A stretch of DNA of 64,000 nucleotides from an uncultured Lachnospiraceae bacterium (lineage in GTDB: Bacteria > Bacillota > Clostridia > Lachnospirales > Lachnospiraceae), in contig CACYPS010000029.1 of assembly GCA_902776305.1 (NCBI GenBank), positions 23,777 through 87,776 on the forward strand, read 5' to 3'. The translations under genes were made by a program, and so were the position numbers. The stretch's first letter is position 1. Each line of letters starts with the position of its first letter. Below the pieces are notes generated by a model. That model was not told the origin of the DNA. It ran no database searches and saw nothing but the letters and a program-made list of their open reading frames with translations. Below, piece after piece: positions 23,691 to 32,797 of the stretch.

Positions 23691-25349
23691 TTATCTTTTT
23701 ATCTCATCAACATTTTCTGCCACAATCTCCTCGCCCTCGCATCCGGAAACACGGACATTTTCGAGAACTACGGATTTCGCATTCGTGATGTGAAGCCCCG
23801 CTCTTGAGCACGGGTCTATCCCCTCGGCCATGGCGGGAACGGAGGGCTGGGCATCATTTGCAAATGAAACCCTCACATCTCTCATCACAATCTCCCCGAT
23901 CTTCTTCTCCGGAAGCCCATCGATCCAGGCGGCAGCCGCATGACAGTCGCGGCAGTCGAGCTGCTCAAATGTCAGCCTCCCTATCTCAGGCGTCCGCGCA
24001 TCGACCGGCATCGCTTCGCGGTTCTGAACGTAACTGCTATGGCCGTCGGGATCGCAGAAATAGAAGGAATTCACGACCACCGGTGTCAGGACGCCTTTCA
24101 TCTCGATATCACGGAATGTGATGTCATCGATAACGGAATCCTTGCCGCGACCGCGGCGTGTCTTAATTCGAAGTCCGCGGTCCGTGCCGTCAAATACGCA
24201 GTTCTCGATCAGCACATTTTTCGCACCGCCGGCTATCTCGGAACCGATTGTGATCGAGCCGTGGCCACGCATGAGCAGGCTGTGCCGGATTGTGATGTTA
24301 CGGGAAGGTGACTTGTAGGTCTTGCCCATGTAAATCTTGCCGGATTTGATAGCTACGCAGTCATCACCTGTGTAGAGCTTTGCTCCGTAAATCTGCAGAC
24401 CGTCTACGGATTCGGGATCGATGCCGTCTGTGTTCGGTGAATCCGCCGGGTTGTGAACCTCTACGCCGTAGAAGGCAAGATCTTTGGAGAAATAGGGGTG
24501 GAGAGTCCAGCAGGGGCTATTTGCAAATAGCAGGCCCTGCAGCCGGATATTCTCACAGTGGTTGAGGAACAACATCTTCGGCCGGAACGGCGGCGTCTTG
24601 ATGCGCGCCTTGTTCCACCAGCCATCCACGGAAGCATTTCCGTCGATCGTTCCCTCGCCGTAAAGCACGACGTCCTGCACGCAGAGCCCGGTGATCAGGG
24701 ACACGTGCTGGTCGAGAGGATTTCCCTCCCAGCTGCCGAGTATGTATTCACTGTCTTCATTATAAGACTGAATGACGCCGGGGAGAAGGGGCAGGCGATC
24801 TGTACGGCCATCATTTTTGAGGATCGCGTCCCTCATAAGCTCAAGACGGAGACCGCTCTTAAGGAAGAGGCATGTGAACATATACACACCCTTCGGAATC
24901 AGGACCCGTCCATTCGGAGGACACGCGTTGATGGCAGTCTGGATGGCGAGGGTATCGTCCGTTTCGCCGTCACCCTTCGCGCCAAATGCGCGTACATTGA
25001 GAGTGAAGGACTCGGAGTCAGTACGGAAGGTGATGGCGGCAGCTTCTTTGCCGGCGTCTGCCGCTTCATGTGCTGCCTCCTGCCCGTCTTCTGTCGCATC
25101 GATCTCTCCGGCAGCCACTTTGTCTTTGGTCGTGGTTTCATTTTCCGCGACCGAATCTATCGAATAAACTTTCAGCTCATATTCTTTATCCGGCTTCAGC
25201 CCGAACAGGTTGGTAATCACGACATCTGTCGTGCCATAGTCTTTCCCGTTCAGGGTGAGACGGTACTTCTTTTGGGTGTGGTACTTGCCGCCGTCGGCGA
25301 TTTCGATGGTCGCGGAGCGAGCGGTATTAAATAAAACTTTGAGTTCCAT
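23691..25349 (-). CDS. polygalacturonase, GH28, cytoplasmic
   Basis: 552 aa. Residues 1-110 form a fibronectin-III-like domain (NGKDYGTTDVVITNLFGLKP, then DKEYELKVYSIDS), with an acidic alanine-rich linker at about 75-108. From 115 the pectate-lyase-superfamily start NVRAFGAKGDGETDDTLAIQ leads into the GH28 beta-helix. All four GH28 motifs are present: NTDGIDPES, TGDDCVAIKSG, GHGSITIGSE and RIKTRRGRG. The three catalytic aspartates are therefore intact. No signal peptide, so it probably trims imported oligogalacturonides, as exo-acting intracellular GH28 enzymes do. Clear ribosome binding site (GGAGGAAAATGC). Downstream of the ABC permeases on the same strand. Confidence 0.92.
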   Translation of the reverse strand: MELKVLFNTARSATIEIADGGKYHTQKKYRLTLNGKDYGTTDVVITNLFGLKPDKEYELKVYSIDSVAENETTTKDKVAAGEIDATEDGQEAAHEAADAGKEAAAITFRTDSESFTLNVRAFGAKGDGETDDTLAIQTAINACPPNGRVLIPKGVYMFTCLFLKSGLRLELMRDAILKNDGRTDRLPLLPGVIQSYNEDSEYILGSWEGNPLDQHVSLITGLCVQDVVLYGEGTIDGNASVDGWWNKARIKTPPFRPKMLFLNHCENIRLQGLLFANSPCWTLHPYFSKDLAFYGVEVHNPADSPNTDGIDPESVDGLQIYGAKLYTGDDCVAIKSGKIYMGKTYKSPSRNITIRHSLLMRGHGSITIGSEIAGGAKNVLIENCVFDGTDRGLRIKTRRGRGKDSVIDDITFRDIEMKGVLTPVVVNSFYFCDPDGHSSYVQNREAMPVDARTPEIGRLTFEQLDCRDCHAAAAWIDGLPEKKIGEIVMRDVRVSFANDAQPSVPAMAEGIDPCSRAGLHITNAKSVVLENVRVSGCEGEEIVAENVDEIKR

Positions 25350-25431
25350 GCATTTTCCTCCGCACTAAATCGTTGAAAAAACAGGCGGGCGGACCGGATC
25401 CACCCGCCTGTCTAAACAAGCTGTATTCAAA

Positions 25432-26331
25432 TCAGCCCTTAACACCACCCGCGGAGATTCCTTCCACGAACTGATCCTGTGCCGCGAAGAAGATGATGAT
25501 CGACGGCATGATCGAGATAAGTGATGTTGCAAGCACGCGGTTCCAACTGAAACCTGCATCGGAGTCCATGGACAGCTTTACGAAGTAGGAAGCCGGGTAC
25601 TTGGCCGGTGTATTGACGTAAAGCAGCGGACCCATGAAGTCGTTGGATGACCACATGAACTGGAACAGTGCGCAGGAAACGATAGCCGGCATAAGCATCG
25701 GCACGATGACCTGTACAAGTGTCTGAACAACGTTACATCCATCAATCTTGGCTGCTTCCTCGAGTTCTCTCGGGACGTTGTGCAGGAACTGGACCAGCAT
25801 GAAAATGAAGTAAGTGTCGCAAGCGAACAGTGACGGTACGATCAGCGGAAGGTACAGCGGAGAGCCGACCCATCCGAGCTTGTTGTACAGGATGTACTGA
25901 GGAACATTCAGAACTACCTGCGGCAGGAACAGTGTACTGATCATAATCGGGTACAGGATCTTCTTGCCTGTGAACTCAAAGCGTCCGAAACCGTAAGCTG
26001 TAATCGTAGCGGAAATGACCGTGAAGATAACCTTAGGGATAACGATTGTGAAGGTATTGATGAGTGCCTTCCAGATGTTGATATCGCCGCCGTAGCTCTT
26101 TACAGCGTTCCGATAACCCTCAAGTGTAGGATGCATCGGAAGAATATTCAAACCTGCGAAGATCTCGTTGTTGTCTTTAAATGTAGCACCGACCATCCAT
26201 ACGAGCGGGTATACCATGAAGATACCTACGATGATCAGAACAACATAGCGAACGATTGTCTGAATCCGTCTTTTTCTGATAACCTCTGCATTGATCTCTT
26301 CTGCGGTACGAGGTTTATTTGAGTTTGTCAT
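25432..26331 (-). CDS. ABC sugar permease, MalG type
   Basis: 299 aa, six transmembrane segments. The conserved EAA loop reads ELEEAAKIDGCNVVQTLVQV and the C-terminus GISAGGVKG is typical of MalG/LplC-type permeases. Partner of the MalF-type permease 15 bp upstream; GGAGG before the start. Together with the lipoprotein at 27667 they would import oligogalacturonides or related oligosaccharides. The cluster has no ATPase, so the MsmK-like ATPase at 40515 or another shared ATPase must energise it. Confidence 0.9.
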   Translation of the reverse strand: MTNSNKPRTAEEINAEVIRKRRIQTIVRYVVLIIVGIFMVYPLVWMVGATFKDNNEIFAGLNILPMHPTLEGYRNAVKSYGGDINIWKALINTFTIVIPKVIFTVISATITAYGFGRFEFTGKKILYPIMISTLFLPQVVLNVPQYILYNKLGWVGSPLYLPLIVPSLFACDTYFIFMLVQFLHNVPRELEEAAKIDGCNVVQTLVQVIVPMLMPAIVSCALFQFMWSSNDFMGPLLYVNTPAKYPASYFVKLSMDSDAGFSWNRVLATSLISIMPSIIIFFAAQDQFVEGISAGGVKG

Positions 26332-26346
26332 ATTAAATTACCTCCT

Positions 26347-27225
26347 TTAACCTTCATCCGAATAGTAGACCCAATGCTTCTGGCTCCAGAACGAAATCGC
26401 TGTGAAGAACAGCAGGATTACGAAGAGCACCCAGGCCATCGCACTTGCGAGACCCATGTCATAAGCCTTGAAAGCCGCGTTGTAAATAAGAATCGACATA
26501 AGTGTTGTAGCGCCGCGCGGACCGCCGTTTGTGATAATGAACGGGCCGTTGAATTCCTGGAACGCCTGAACGAGCTGTGTGATCAGGTTGTAGAAAATAA
26601 CCGGCGTAATGAGCGGAACTGTAATGGAGAAGAACTGTCTCCATTTTGATGCTCCGTCAAGAGAAGCTGCCTCGTAAAGATCTTCCGGAACGCCCTTCAG
26701 AGCTGCGAGGAAAATGACCATTGTGGAACCGAACTGCCATACACGAAGTAAGCAAATGATGAAAAGCGCCCAGTTCGGATCTGTCATGAATGAAGGCGGG
26801 TTTGCGCCGAACATTCTGATCATCTGCTGAATCAGACCGTCATCCTTGAAAAGCGCTCTCCACAATACGGAGATAGCAACGGAACCACCGAGGATTGACG
26901 GAATGTAATATGCTGTACGGAAAAGATTAACTGCTTTCAGCTTGAAGTTAAGAATGTATGCAATAAGAAGTGCAACGATAAGCTTAAGCGGAACTGTCAT
27001 GAATGCATATTTGAAAGTAATTGCCAGTGCGGTAACATTCTGACGTTTTGTGAGAACTTCCTGATAATTCATCAGACCGAATTTTGTCATTCCCTTGAAC
27101 AGGTTGTAGTCTGTGAAGCTGTAGTAAAGGGATGATCCGAACGGATATGCCTTGAATACAAGGAATCCGATCAGCCACGGAATGATGAAGAAAAATCCCA
27201 CATTATTTTTTGCCCATTTCTTCAT
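26347..27225 (-). CDS. ABC sugar permease, MalF type
   Basis: 292 aa with six membrane segments (first at IIPWLIGFLVFKAYPFGSSL). The EAA motif is DLYEAASLDGASKWRQFFSI. Most like the LplB/YtcP-class permeases for complex carbohydrates. It precedes the MalG-type gene by 15 bp and follows the binding-protein gene after a 440-bp spacer filled with 39-bp repeats. AGGAG upstream of the start. Substrate inferred from neighbours (CE8, GH28, GH105) to be pectin oligomers. Confidence 0.9.
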   Translation of the reverse strand: MKKWAKNNVGFFFIIPWLIGFLVFKAYPFGSSLYYSFTDYNLFKGMTKFGLMNYQEVLTKRQNVTALAITFKYAFMTVPLKLIVALLIAYILNFKLKAVNLFRTAYYIPSILGGSVAISVLWRALFKDDGLIQQMIRMFGANPPSFMTDPNWALFIICLLRVWQFGSTMVIFLAALKGVPEDLYEAASLDGASKWRQFFSITVPLITPVIFYNLITQLVQAFQEFNGPFIITNGGPRGATTLMSILIYNAAFKAYDMGLASAMAWVLFVILLFFTAISFWSQKHWVYYSDEG

Positions 27226-27329
27226 AAGTTAAGAATCTCCTGTTTAAAACAAGCGACCGACCCGGACTGTCTCGGGCCGGCCGCCTTTACCCCTATTTGT
27301 GCATTTAAAATGCCTTGTAGTCCACTATT

Positions 27330-27610
27330 AAAGTGCCATTGCTGTCTCTACTGTGATGTCCGTACTTTGGTCATATGCCGATCACTTAAGTGCTGCCTCT
27401 TCTATGATGTCTGTTCTGTGATGTATGCTTTCGGTCACTTACATGTTGTCTGCTCAGTGATGTCTGCTTTCGGTCACTTACATGTTGTCTGCTCAGTGAT
27501 GTCTGCTTTCGGTCACTTACATGTCTTGAGGTCATATGCCGGTCACTCTATGATGTCTACCTGGTGATGTATGCTTTCGGTCATGTTCCGATCGCTCTAT
27601 TCCGTCTCAT
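27330..27610. repeat. 39-bp direct repeat array
   Basis: Two adjacent exact copies of GTGATGTCTGCTTTCGGTCA, then CTTACATGTTGTCTGCTCA, plus several degraded copies on both sides (GTGATGTATGCTTTCGGTCA and shorter forms). It occupies most of the binding-protein-to-permease spacer within one presumed operon. Confidence 0.75.
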
Positions 27611-27666
27611 ATTTCCGTCTGTGCGATCGGATGCTTATGTCTGATTATATCTGCCGGATGCTTTCG

Positions 27667-29040
27667 TTATGCACCGCATGCTGCGGACATGCCGTCATAA
27701 AGCTCCTTAGCTGCTTCAGCTGAATCGAACTCGCCGTAGGATAATCCGCCGAATACATACTTGTATGTTCCTTCGGAACCCTTCAGATCGTTGCTCTCGA
27801 AGATCGGATCTTCATTGTATTCGGAAGCTGCCATAACGATGTCGTGTGCCTGTGCGATAGTCTCGTCGATGCCGCCTGCTGCTTCAACTGCTTCATAACC
27901 GGCCTTGGATTCCGGGATACCACGCTCGGAGCCCATGATAGCTGAGCCTTCCGGATCGTTGCAGAGATACTCGATGAGCATTGCTGCTTCCTTCGGATGC
28001 TGTGATATTGTAGAGATTGCAAATCCAAGAGATACCTTTGTGAATACGCCGGTCTTGTCATTTCCGCCGAGGTTCTTGAGCTCTTCGCCTACTACGAATT
28101 CTCTGCCTTCTGCAAGAGCGTTCTTGTACTTAAGCGGAGCGGAATCCCACTCGAGGATGCCTGCGTAACGGCCATCGATGAATTTCGGGTTCTGGTCAAG
28201 AGATGCAGCTGCGTCGCCGTCGATTGTCTTGATGGACGGGATTACGTGATCTGCTTCCAGAGACATGATGAAATCAAGACCGTCTTTGAGTTCTTCTTCT
28301 GTCATGTTGAGCTGGCCGTCTTCGATGATAGCCTTGCCATACTTAGCCTGCAGATAGAATGTCATGAAGATTGCGCGGTCAAATTCGCCGAGTGCCAGCG
28401 GATAGTACTCATCGCCTAGCTTCTCCTGGAATGTCTTGCCTGCTGCGCGAAGCTCTTCAAGAGTTGTCGGAACTGCGATGCCTGCATCGTCAAATGTTGT
28501 CTTGTCCCAATACAGTGTACGTCCTGTCATAGCAACCGGAACGCCTGCGATACCGCCCTTGACGTCCTTGAGCTGTGCAAGGCTGTCTTCGCTCCACTGT
28601 GTAAGGTCGAGAACTGCGGAAACCTGGTTGAGATCAAGGAATACGCTTCCGTCGCTGTCGAACTCGTTGATCCAGCTCTGGTTGATCTGGTTAACATCTG
28701 CTGCTGTGCCGCTCTGGAACTCAAGAGCTCTTGCAGCTTCCCAATCAGACCATGCACCGAAGTTAACTTCTACGGTGATGCCCGGATATTTCTCCATGAA
28801 TGCCTTTACAGCCTGCTGTGTAGCTTCATGTCTTGAGTCGCCGCCCCACCATGAAAATTTGATGGTGCATTCGTCATAGTTGCCGTCGTTTTCGATTGTG
28901 CCTACATCAGTTGTAGCTGCTGCTGTTGATGCGTCTGCCGGTGCACTTGAAGATGAGCTTGAAGAGCCACCGCAAGCTGCGAGTGAGAGTGTCATTGCTG
29001 CTGCAATGCCAAGGCTGAGAAATCTTTTTACGTTTTTCAT
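27667..29040 (-). CDS. ABC extracellular sugar-binding lipoprotein
   Basis: 457 aa, GGAGGG upstream. N-terminal signal with lipobox LSLAAC (C23), then a serine-rich linker, so it is anchored to the outer face of the membrane. Family-1 solute-binding fold: TIKFSWWGGDSRHEATQQAV at the start of the mature domain, KYPGITVEVNFGAWSDW, and a C-terminal region FGGLSYGEFDSAEAAKELYDG. This class feeds oligosaccharides to MalFG-type permeases, which are encoded downstream. GH105 follows upstream on the same strand. Substrate inferred to be an oligogalacturonide or rhamnogalacturonide. Confidence 0.92.
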   Translation of the reverse strand: MKNVKRFLSLGIAAAMTLSLAACGGSSSSSSSAPADASTAAATTDVGTIENDGNYDECTIKFSWWGGDSRHEATQQAVKAFMEKYPGITVEVNFGAWSDWEAARALEFQSGTAADVNQINQSWINEFDSDGSVFLDLNQVSAVLDLTQWSEDSLAQLKDVKGGIAGVPVAMTGRTLYWDKTTFDDAGIAVPTTLEELRAAGKTFQEKLGDEYYPLALGEFDRAIFMTFYLQAKYGKAIIEDGQLNMTEEELKDGLDFIMSLEADHVIPSIKTIDGDAAASLDQNPKFIDGRYAGILEWDSAPLKYKNALAEGREFVVGEELKNLGGNDKTGVFTKVSLGFAISTISQHPKEAAMLIEYLCNDPEGSAIMGSERGIPESKAGYEAVEAAGGIDETIAQAHDIVMAASEYNEDPIFESNDLKGSEGTYKYVFGGLSYGEFDSAEAAKELYDGMSAACGA

Positions 29041-29200
29041 AGTCCCTCCTTTGTTTACCTTTACCTTTTACTTTTACTTTTTTATATCAGGCAGATTCTT
29101 CTCTGCTAATATACTGTTTCTTGTGTGCAGGATCTTTATTCAAATGCCGCTTCAACTCCCGGTCCCTGCTTTCATCTGCCGGTTCATGCTGTCTTTATGA

Positions 29201-29325
29201 TTGTATCTTGCTGTCCGCTTATGCTGCCTTCCGGTTGTATCTTGCTGTCCGCTTATGCTGCCTTCCGGTTGTATCTTGCTGTCCGCTTATGCTGTCTTCC
29301 GGTTGTATCTTGCTGTCTTTTATGT
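29201..29325. repeat. 34-bp direct repeat array
   Basis: TTGTATCTTGCTGTCCGCTT, then ATGCTGCCTTCCGG starts at 29201, 29235, 29269 and 29303 (last copy partial): an exact 34-bp period. It lies between the GH105 stop and the binding-protein start. It is translatable in several frames but has no ribosome binding site. Confidence 0.85.
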
Positions 29326-29353
29326 TCATGAGCGGTTATGCTCATTTGCATCT

Positions 29354-30460
29354 TTATACCAGATCTGCAGTCCTCAGATATTCTGAGTAAGCCATCATGA
29401 ACGGGCCAACGCCCTTCGCATCGTCCGCCGAGATCGGCTCGGACAGGTAGTAGGCTACTGAGCCGTCGCGCTTGTTGCCGGGGCCGAGACCGCCGACATG
29501 GCAGATATCCTGGAATCTCACCACACCCTTGTCATCCGGTCTTACTTTGTTCTCTACGCAGCTCTCGAACATCTCTCTGCCGATTGCCAGGTATTTCTCC
29601 GGAAGGAGGATTCCCATTCTGCAGCCTTTCATGATCGCGCATGCCATCATCACGCTGCCGGATGCCTCTGTGTAGTTACCCGGAACATCAGCTCGGTCGA
29701 TTACCTGATAGATGAGACCGTCTTTCTCATCGCGGTAAGGAATCATTCCGTTGATGGATTCTCTGAAGAGATCTTCGAGTTCGCGATAGTTTTCGTAGAT
29801 CTGCTTATTCATGACTTCCATCGTATCGACCAGAGCGATCAGCCACCAGCCGCATGCTCTGCTCCAGAAGTTTGCCGAGCGTCCTGTTTCCTTATTTGCC
29901 CAGGGCTGAATCTTCGCTTCGTCAAATCCGTGGTAGTAGAGGCCTTTCTCTTCGTCGAAGAGGTATTTCCTCACGTTGCGGAACTGAGTCATGATGTCGT
30001 TGTAGTTTTCCATCTTATGGAATCTTGTTTCATATTCCATGTAGAGGGGCTCTGCCATGTAAAGGCCGTCGAGCCAGATCTGATTCGGGTAGATGTCTTT
30101 GTGCCAGAAGCTGCCGCATTTGCATCTCGGATGTGCGTGAAGCCGCTCCATATGGTACTCGATTGCTGTTTTATATCTTTCATCGCCTGTCTGGTCAAGT
30201 CCGAAGAAAAGGAGCTTGCCGCATGCCAGATCATCGAGTGTGTTCTGATCTTTGTGATAGGTCGGAATGCTTCCGTCCGGCTCTACTCTACCTTCGAGGT
30301 AGTGAATGATGTAGTCTGCGTACTTTCTGTCGCCGGTGGCTTCGAACATCCGCTGGCATCCCATCAGCAGGCAGCTGTCTTCGTAATTCCAGTAAGTTTG
30401 ATAGGACTTGTAGTCGTTCAGGTATCGGTCCAGAAAAGCTTCAACTTTGCTTGTGTCCAT
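29354..30460 (-). CDS. unsaturated rhamnogalacturonyl/galacturonyl hydrolase, GH105
   Basis: 368 aa from the ATG at 30460, preceded by AAGAGGAAGAGGAAC; a longer frame adds 28 lysine-rich residues without a good site. The (alpha/alpha)6 fold of the YteR/YesR family is shown by NLD/DLACGKLLFFGLDQTGD, IWLDGLYMAEPLYMEY (catalytic aspartate), FWSRACGWWLIALVDT and GNYTEASGSVMMACAIMKG. It hydrolyses the unsaturated uronic acid from lyase products inside the cell, giving 5-keto-4-deoxyuronate for KduI. First gene of the minus-strand importer-GH28 run and divergent from araC. Confidence 0.9.
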   Translation of the reverse strand: MDTSKVEAFLDRYLNDYKSYQTYWNYEDSCLLMGCQRMFEATGDRKYADYIIHYLEGRVEPDGSIPTYHKDQNTLDDLACGKLLFFGLDQTGDERYKTAIEYHMERLHAHPRCKCGSFWHKDIYPNQIWLDGLYMAEPLYMEYETRFHKMENYNDIMTQFRNVRKYLFDEEKGLYYHGFDEAKIQPWANKETGRSANFWSRACGWWLIALVDTMEVMNKQIYENYRELEDLFRESINGMIPYRDEKDGLIYQVIDRADVPGNYTEASGSVMMACAIMKGCRMGILLPEKYLAIGREMFESCVENKVRPDDKGVVRFQDICHVGGLGPGNKRDGSVAYYLSEPISADDAKGVGPFMMAYSEYLRTADLV

Positions 30461-30690
30461 TGTGTTCCTCTTCCTCTTTTTGCTGCTTTTTGCGTTTGAC
30501 CCTTCACTTTTGTTTCTGACGGGCGAATCGCTGTTCTCTTGCATTCCGCCTTGTTTACGTCCTGCGGCTTGCTTGTTTTGTTAACTCTATGTTAGCACCG
30601 CAAACATGTAAAGACTACTGATTTCATGCGAAGTTAAATAAATACTACAGATATTTTGCTTTCCCTATTTTAAAAAACCTGTATTTCTTA

Positions 30691-30755
30691 TATAATTCAA
30701 GACAGAGAGAAGGCATTTTAACAAATTCTTTATCCTGCCGTTGTAAGCGCTTACT
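30691..30755 (+). promoter_or_regulatory. araC promoter with LacI-type operator
   Basis: TATAAT at 30691-30696 has only a poor -35, suggesting activator dependence. TGTAAGCGCTTAC at 30742-30754, downstream of the -10, shares the centre and half-sites of the uxaC palindrome and could act as a roadblock repressor site. The divergent GH105 promoter must lie in the same 320-bp region (30461-30780), but I cannot pick its elements. Confidence 0.6.
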
Positions 30756-30780
30756 TTAATTCGGATGACGAGGTCAAAAT

Positions 30781-31686
30781 ATGCAAACCACGACAAGAGA
30801 GATCCGTCCAAGTTCAAGAGACGCCGGACGACTGAGAAATCACTTCAATATAGATAAGAAGCGACGGACGAATCAGCATTTTCAGCCGCACGCCCACTAT
30901 CACCCGTTTTATGAGTTTTTCTACCTGATGAAAGGGCACTGCCGTTTCTTTCTTCACGGTGCGAGTGTAGAACTCAACGCCGGGGATCTTCTGATCATTC
31001 CGCCCGGGCAGTACCACTATAATGTATATGAGAAAGAGCCGATCCACGATCGCTTCGCGCTCTACTTCGACGATCATGTGCTCACAAAGGATCTTAGAGA
31101 ACAGCTTCCGCTTTTTGCGGAGGCGGATGCGAGTGCCGCCATTTTCCATGTCAGCAAAGATGTGCGGCCGATTGTGCAGGATTATTTCGAGCATATGCTC
31201 AGCTATTACCGTGAGGCGAGCTCATTTGGAGATGTTATGCTCAGTTACATGTTTCCGGCTTTCCTGCTGTATCTTTCACGGCATGTCTACGAGCCGGAAC
31301 TCAAGGAGACAGCGCCCGTCACGGCAGCGATGCAGGATGCCGTCAAGTATATCCACGAGAACTATGCGGAGAATATTACGCTGGAGGGCGCGGCCGCTTC
31401 AGCGGGGCTGGCGCCGACCTATTTTTCCAGAAAGTTCAAGGAAATCGTGGGCACCGGCTTCCGGGATTATCTGACGTTTGTGAGACTCAGGGAAGCTGCT
31501 TCGCTGCTCCGCAAGACCCATCTTCCGATCAGTGAGGTCGCGAGACGCTGCGGTTTCAACAGCTCCAATTATTTCGGAGACGCGTTCCGTAGCGCTTACG
31601 GCATGCCGCCGAGGCAGTACCGACAGAGCGAGGACGAGGTCTTCATGCTGTCGCAGCAGGACGGGAATCCGAAGGTGTCGCTGTAG
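30781..31686 (+). CDS. AraC-family transcriptional regulator
   Basis: 301 aa. The N-terminal cupin sensor (about residues 30-130: HFQPHAHYHPFYEFFYLMKG, ELNAGDLLIIPPGQYHYNV) is followed by a C-terminal pair of HTH motifs (ITLEGAAASAGLAPTYFSRK, then ISEVARRCGFNSSNYFGDAF and YGMPPRQYR). AraC proteins with such cupins usually activate sugar-use genes. Divergent from GH105, so the GH105-importer-GH28 cluster is its likely target. Ribosome binding site GAGG. The upstream TGTAAGCGCTTAC suggests control by the LacI regulator or CcpA. Confidence 0.88.
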   Translation: MQTTTREIRPSSRDAGRLRNHFNIDKKRRTNQHFQPHAHYHPFYEFFYLMKGHCRFFLHGASVELNAGDLLIIPPGQYHYNVYEKEPIHDRFALYFDDHVLTKDLREQLPLFAEADASAAIFHVSKDVRPIVQDYFEHMLSYYREASSFGDVMLSYMFPAFLLYLSRHVYEPELKETAPVTAAMQDAVKYIHENYAENITLEGAAASAGLAPTYFSRKFKEIVGTGFRDYLTFVRLREAASLLRKTHLPISEVARRCGFNSSNYFGDAFRSAYGMPPRQYRQSEDEVFMLSQQDGNPKVSL

Positions 31687-31878
31687 GGAGTACAAGACTT
31701 GTTTAAATATTCTGAACATCTAATTGTATCCTAAACATAATTCACCATGGTGTCAAATGATGTTTTATGCTCTAAATATCTATTTTTATATTTACTTATT
31801 ATAAGTATATGAATAGGGTTGTTTTGCTTCGGTATATGAATTATAAATGCTGAGGGGGTGCTGTAAGGCAGGGAAGAT

Positions 31879-32654
31879 TACCGAAGTAATCGGCTATTCT
31901 TGCTCTGCTTCGGTATTGCAATGCCGGCGGGCACTGTATGGCATGGAAGGATTACCGAAGTAGGCGGCCAATCTTGCTATACTTCGGTATTGCAATACCG
32001 GCAGGCTCTGTATGGAATGGATGGTTTACCGAAGTAGCCGCTTAATCTTGCTCTGCTTCGGTATTTCAATGCCGGCGGACTCTGTATGGAATGGCTGGTT
32101 TACCGAAGTAGCCGCTTAATCTTGCTCTACTTCGGTATTTCAATGCCGGCGGGCTCTGTATGGAATGGATGGTTTACCGAAGTAGCCGCTTAATCTTGCT
32201 CTGCTTCGGTATTGCAATGCCGGCGGGCCCTGTATGGAATGGATGGTTTACCGAAGTAGCCGCTTAATCTTGTTCTGCTTCGGTATTTCAATGCCGGCGG
32301 GCTCTGTATGGAATGGATGGTTTACCGAAGTAGCCGCTTAATCTTGCTCTGCTTCGGTATTTCAATGCCGGCGGGCTCTGTATGGAATGGATGGTTTACC
32401 GAAGTAGCCGCTTAATCTTGTTCTGCTTCGGTATTTCAATGTCGGCGGGCTCTGTATGGCATGGATGGTTTACCGAAGTAGCCGCTTAATCTTGCTCTAC
32501 TTCGGTATTTCAATGTCGGCGGGCTCTGTATGGCATGGATGGTTTACCGAAGTAGCCGCTTAATCTTGTTCTACTTCGGTATTTCACCCTGTAGGATATG
32601 GTATGGCAAGACAGCTTTACCGAAGTAGCCGCTTAATCTTGCTCTGCTTCGGTA
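31879..32654. repeat. 73-74-bp inverted-repeat array, 11 units (array 7)
   Basis: The longest array. Eleven units TTTACCGAAGTAGCCGCTTA, then ATCTTGCTCTGCTTCGGTAT and a linker TTCAATGCCGGCGGGCTCTG, TATGGAATGGATGG. Successive units are nearly identical in the middle, diverging at both ends. CCGAAG/CTTCGG arm variant; right arms alternate TGCTTCGG and TACTTCGG. Located between araC and the isomerase gene. Confidence 0.95.
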
Positions 32655-32716
32655 TTTCAATGCCGGCGGTTCTTGGTTCATGCCAAGAAAACATACAAAT
32701 ATAGTTAACTCCCCAC

Positions 32717-32742
32717 GAGTTCAAGCCCATGGGCTTGAACTC
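32717..32742. promoter_or_regulatory. perfect 26-bp palindrome upstream of the isomerase gene
   Basis: Half-site GAGTTCAAGCCCA followed directly by its reverse complement TGGGCTTGAACTC, with partly complementary CCCA/TGGG outside. 56 bp before the start codon, at the end of array 7. Could be an operator or a leader hairpin. Confidence 0.6.
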
Positions 32743-32797
32743 ATGGGATTATAATATAGAAGCCAAATATGAATTCACTAATATAAAGGAGGCAATT

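Noticed and set aside
29121-29390. Cysteine-rich repeat proteins (LLSAYAAFRLYLAV-type)
   Set aside because: Three overlapping frames all read the 34-bp repeat array; none has a ribosome binding site.
31879-32654. CRISPR array in the 73-bp repeats
   Set aside because: The linkers between the arms are themselves repeated and not unique, each unit contains its own inverted repeat, the period is too long, and no cas genes are present.
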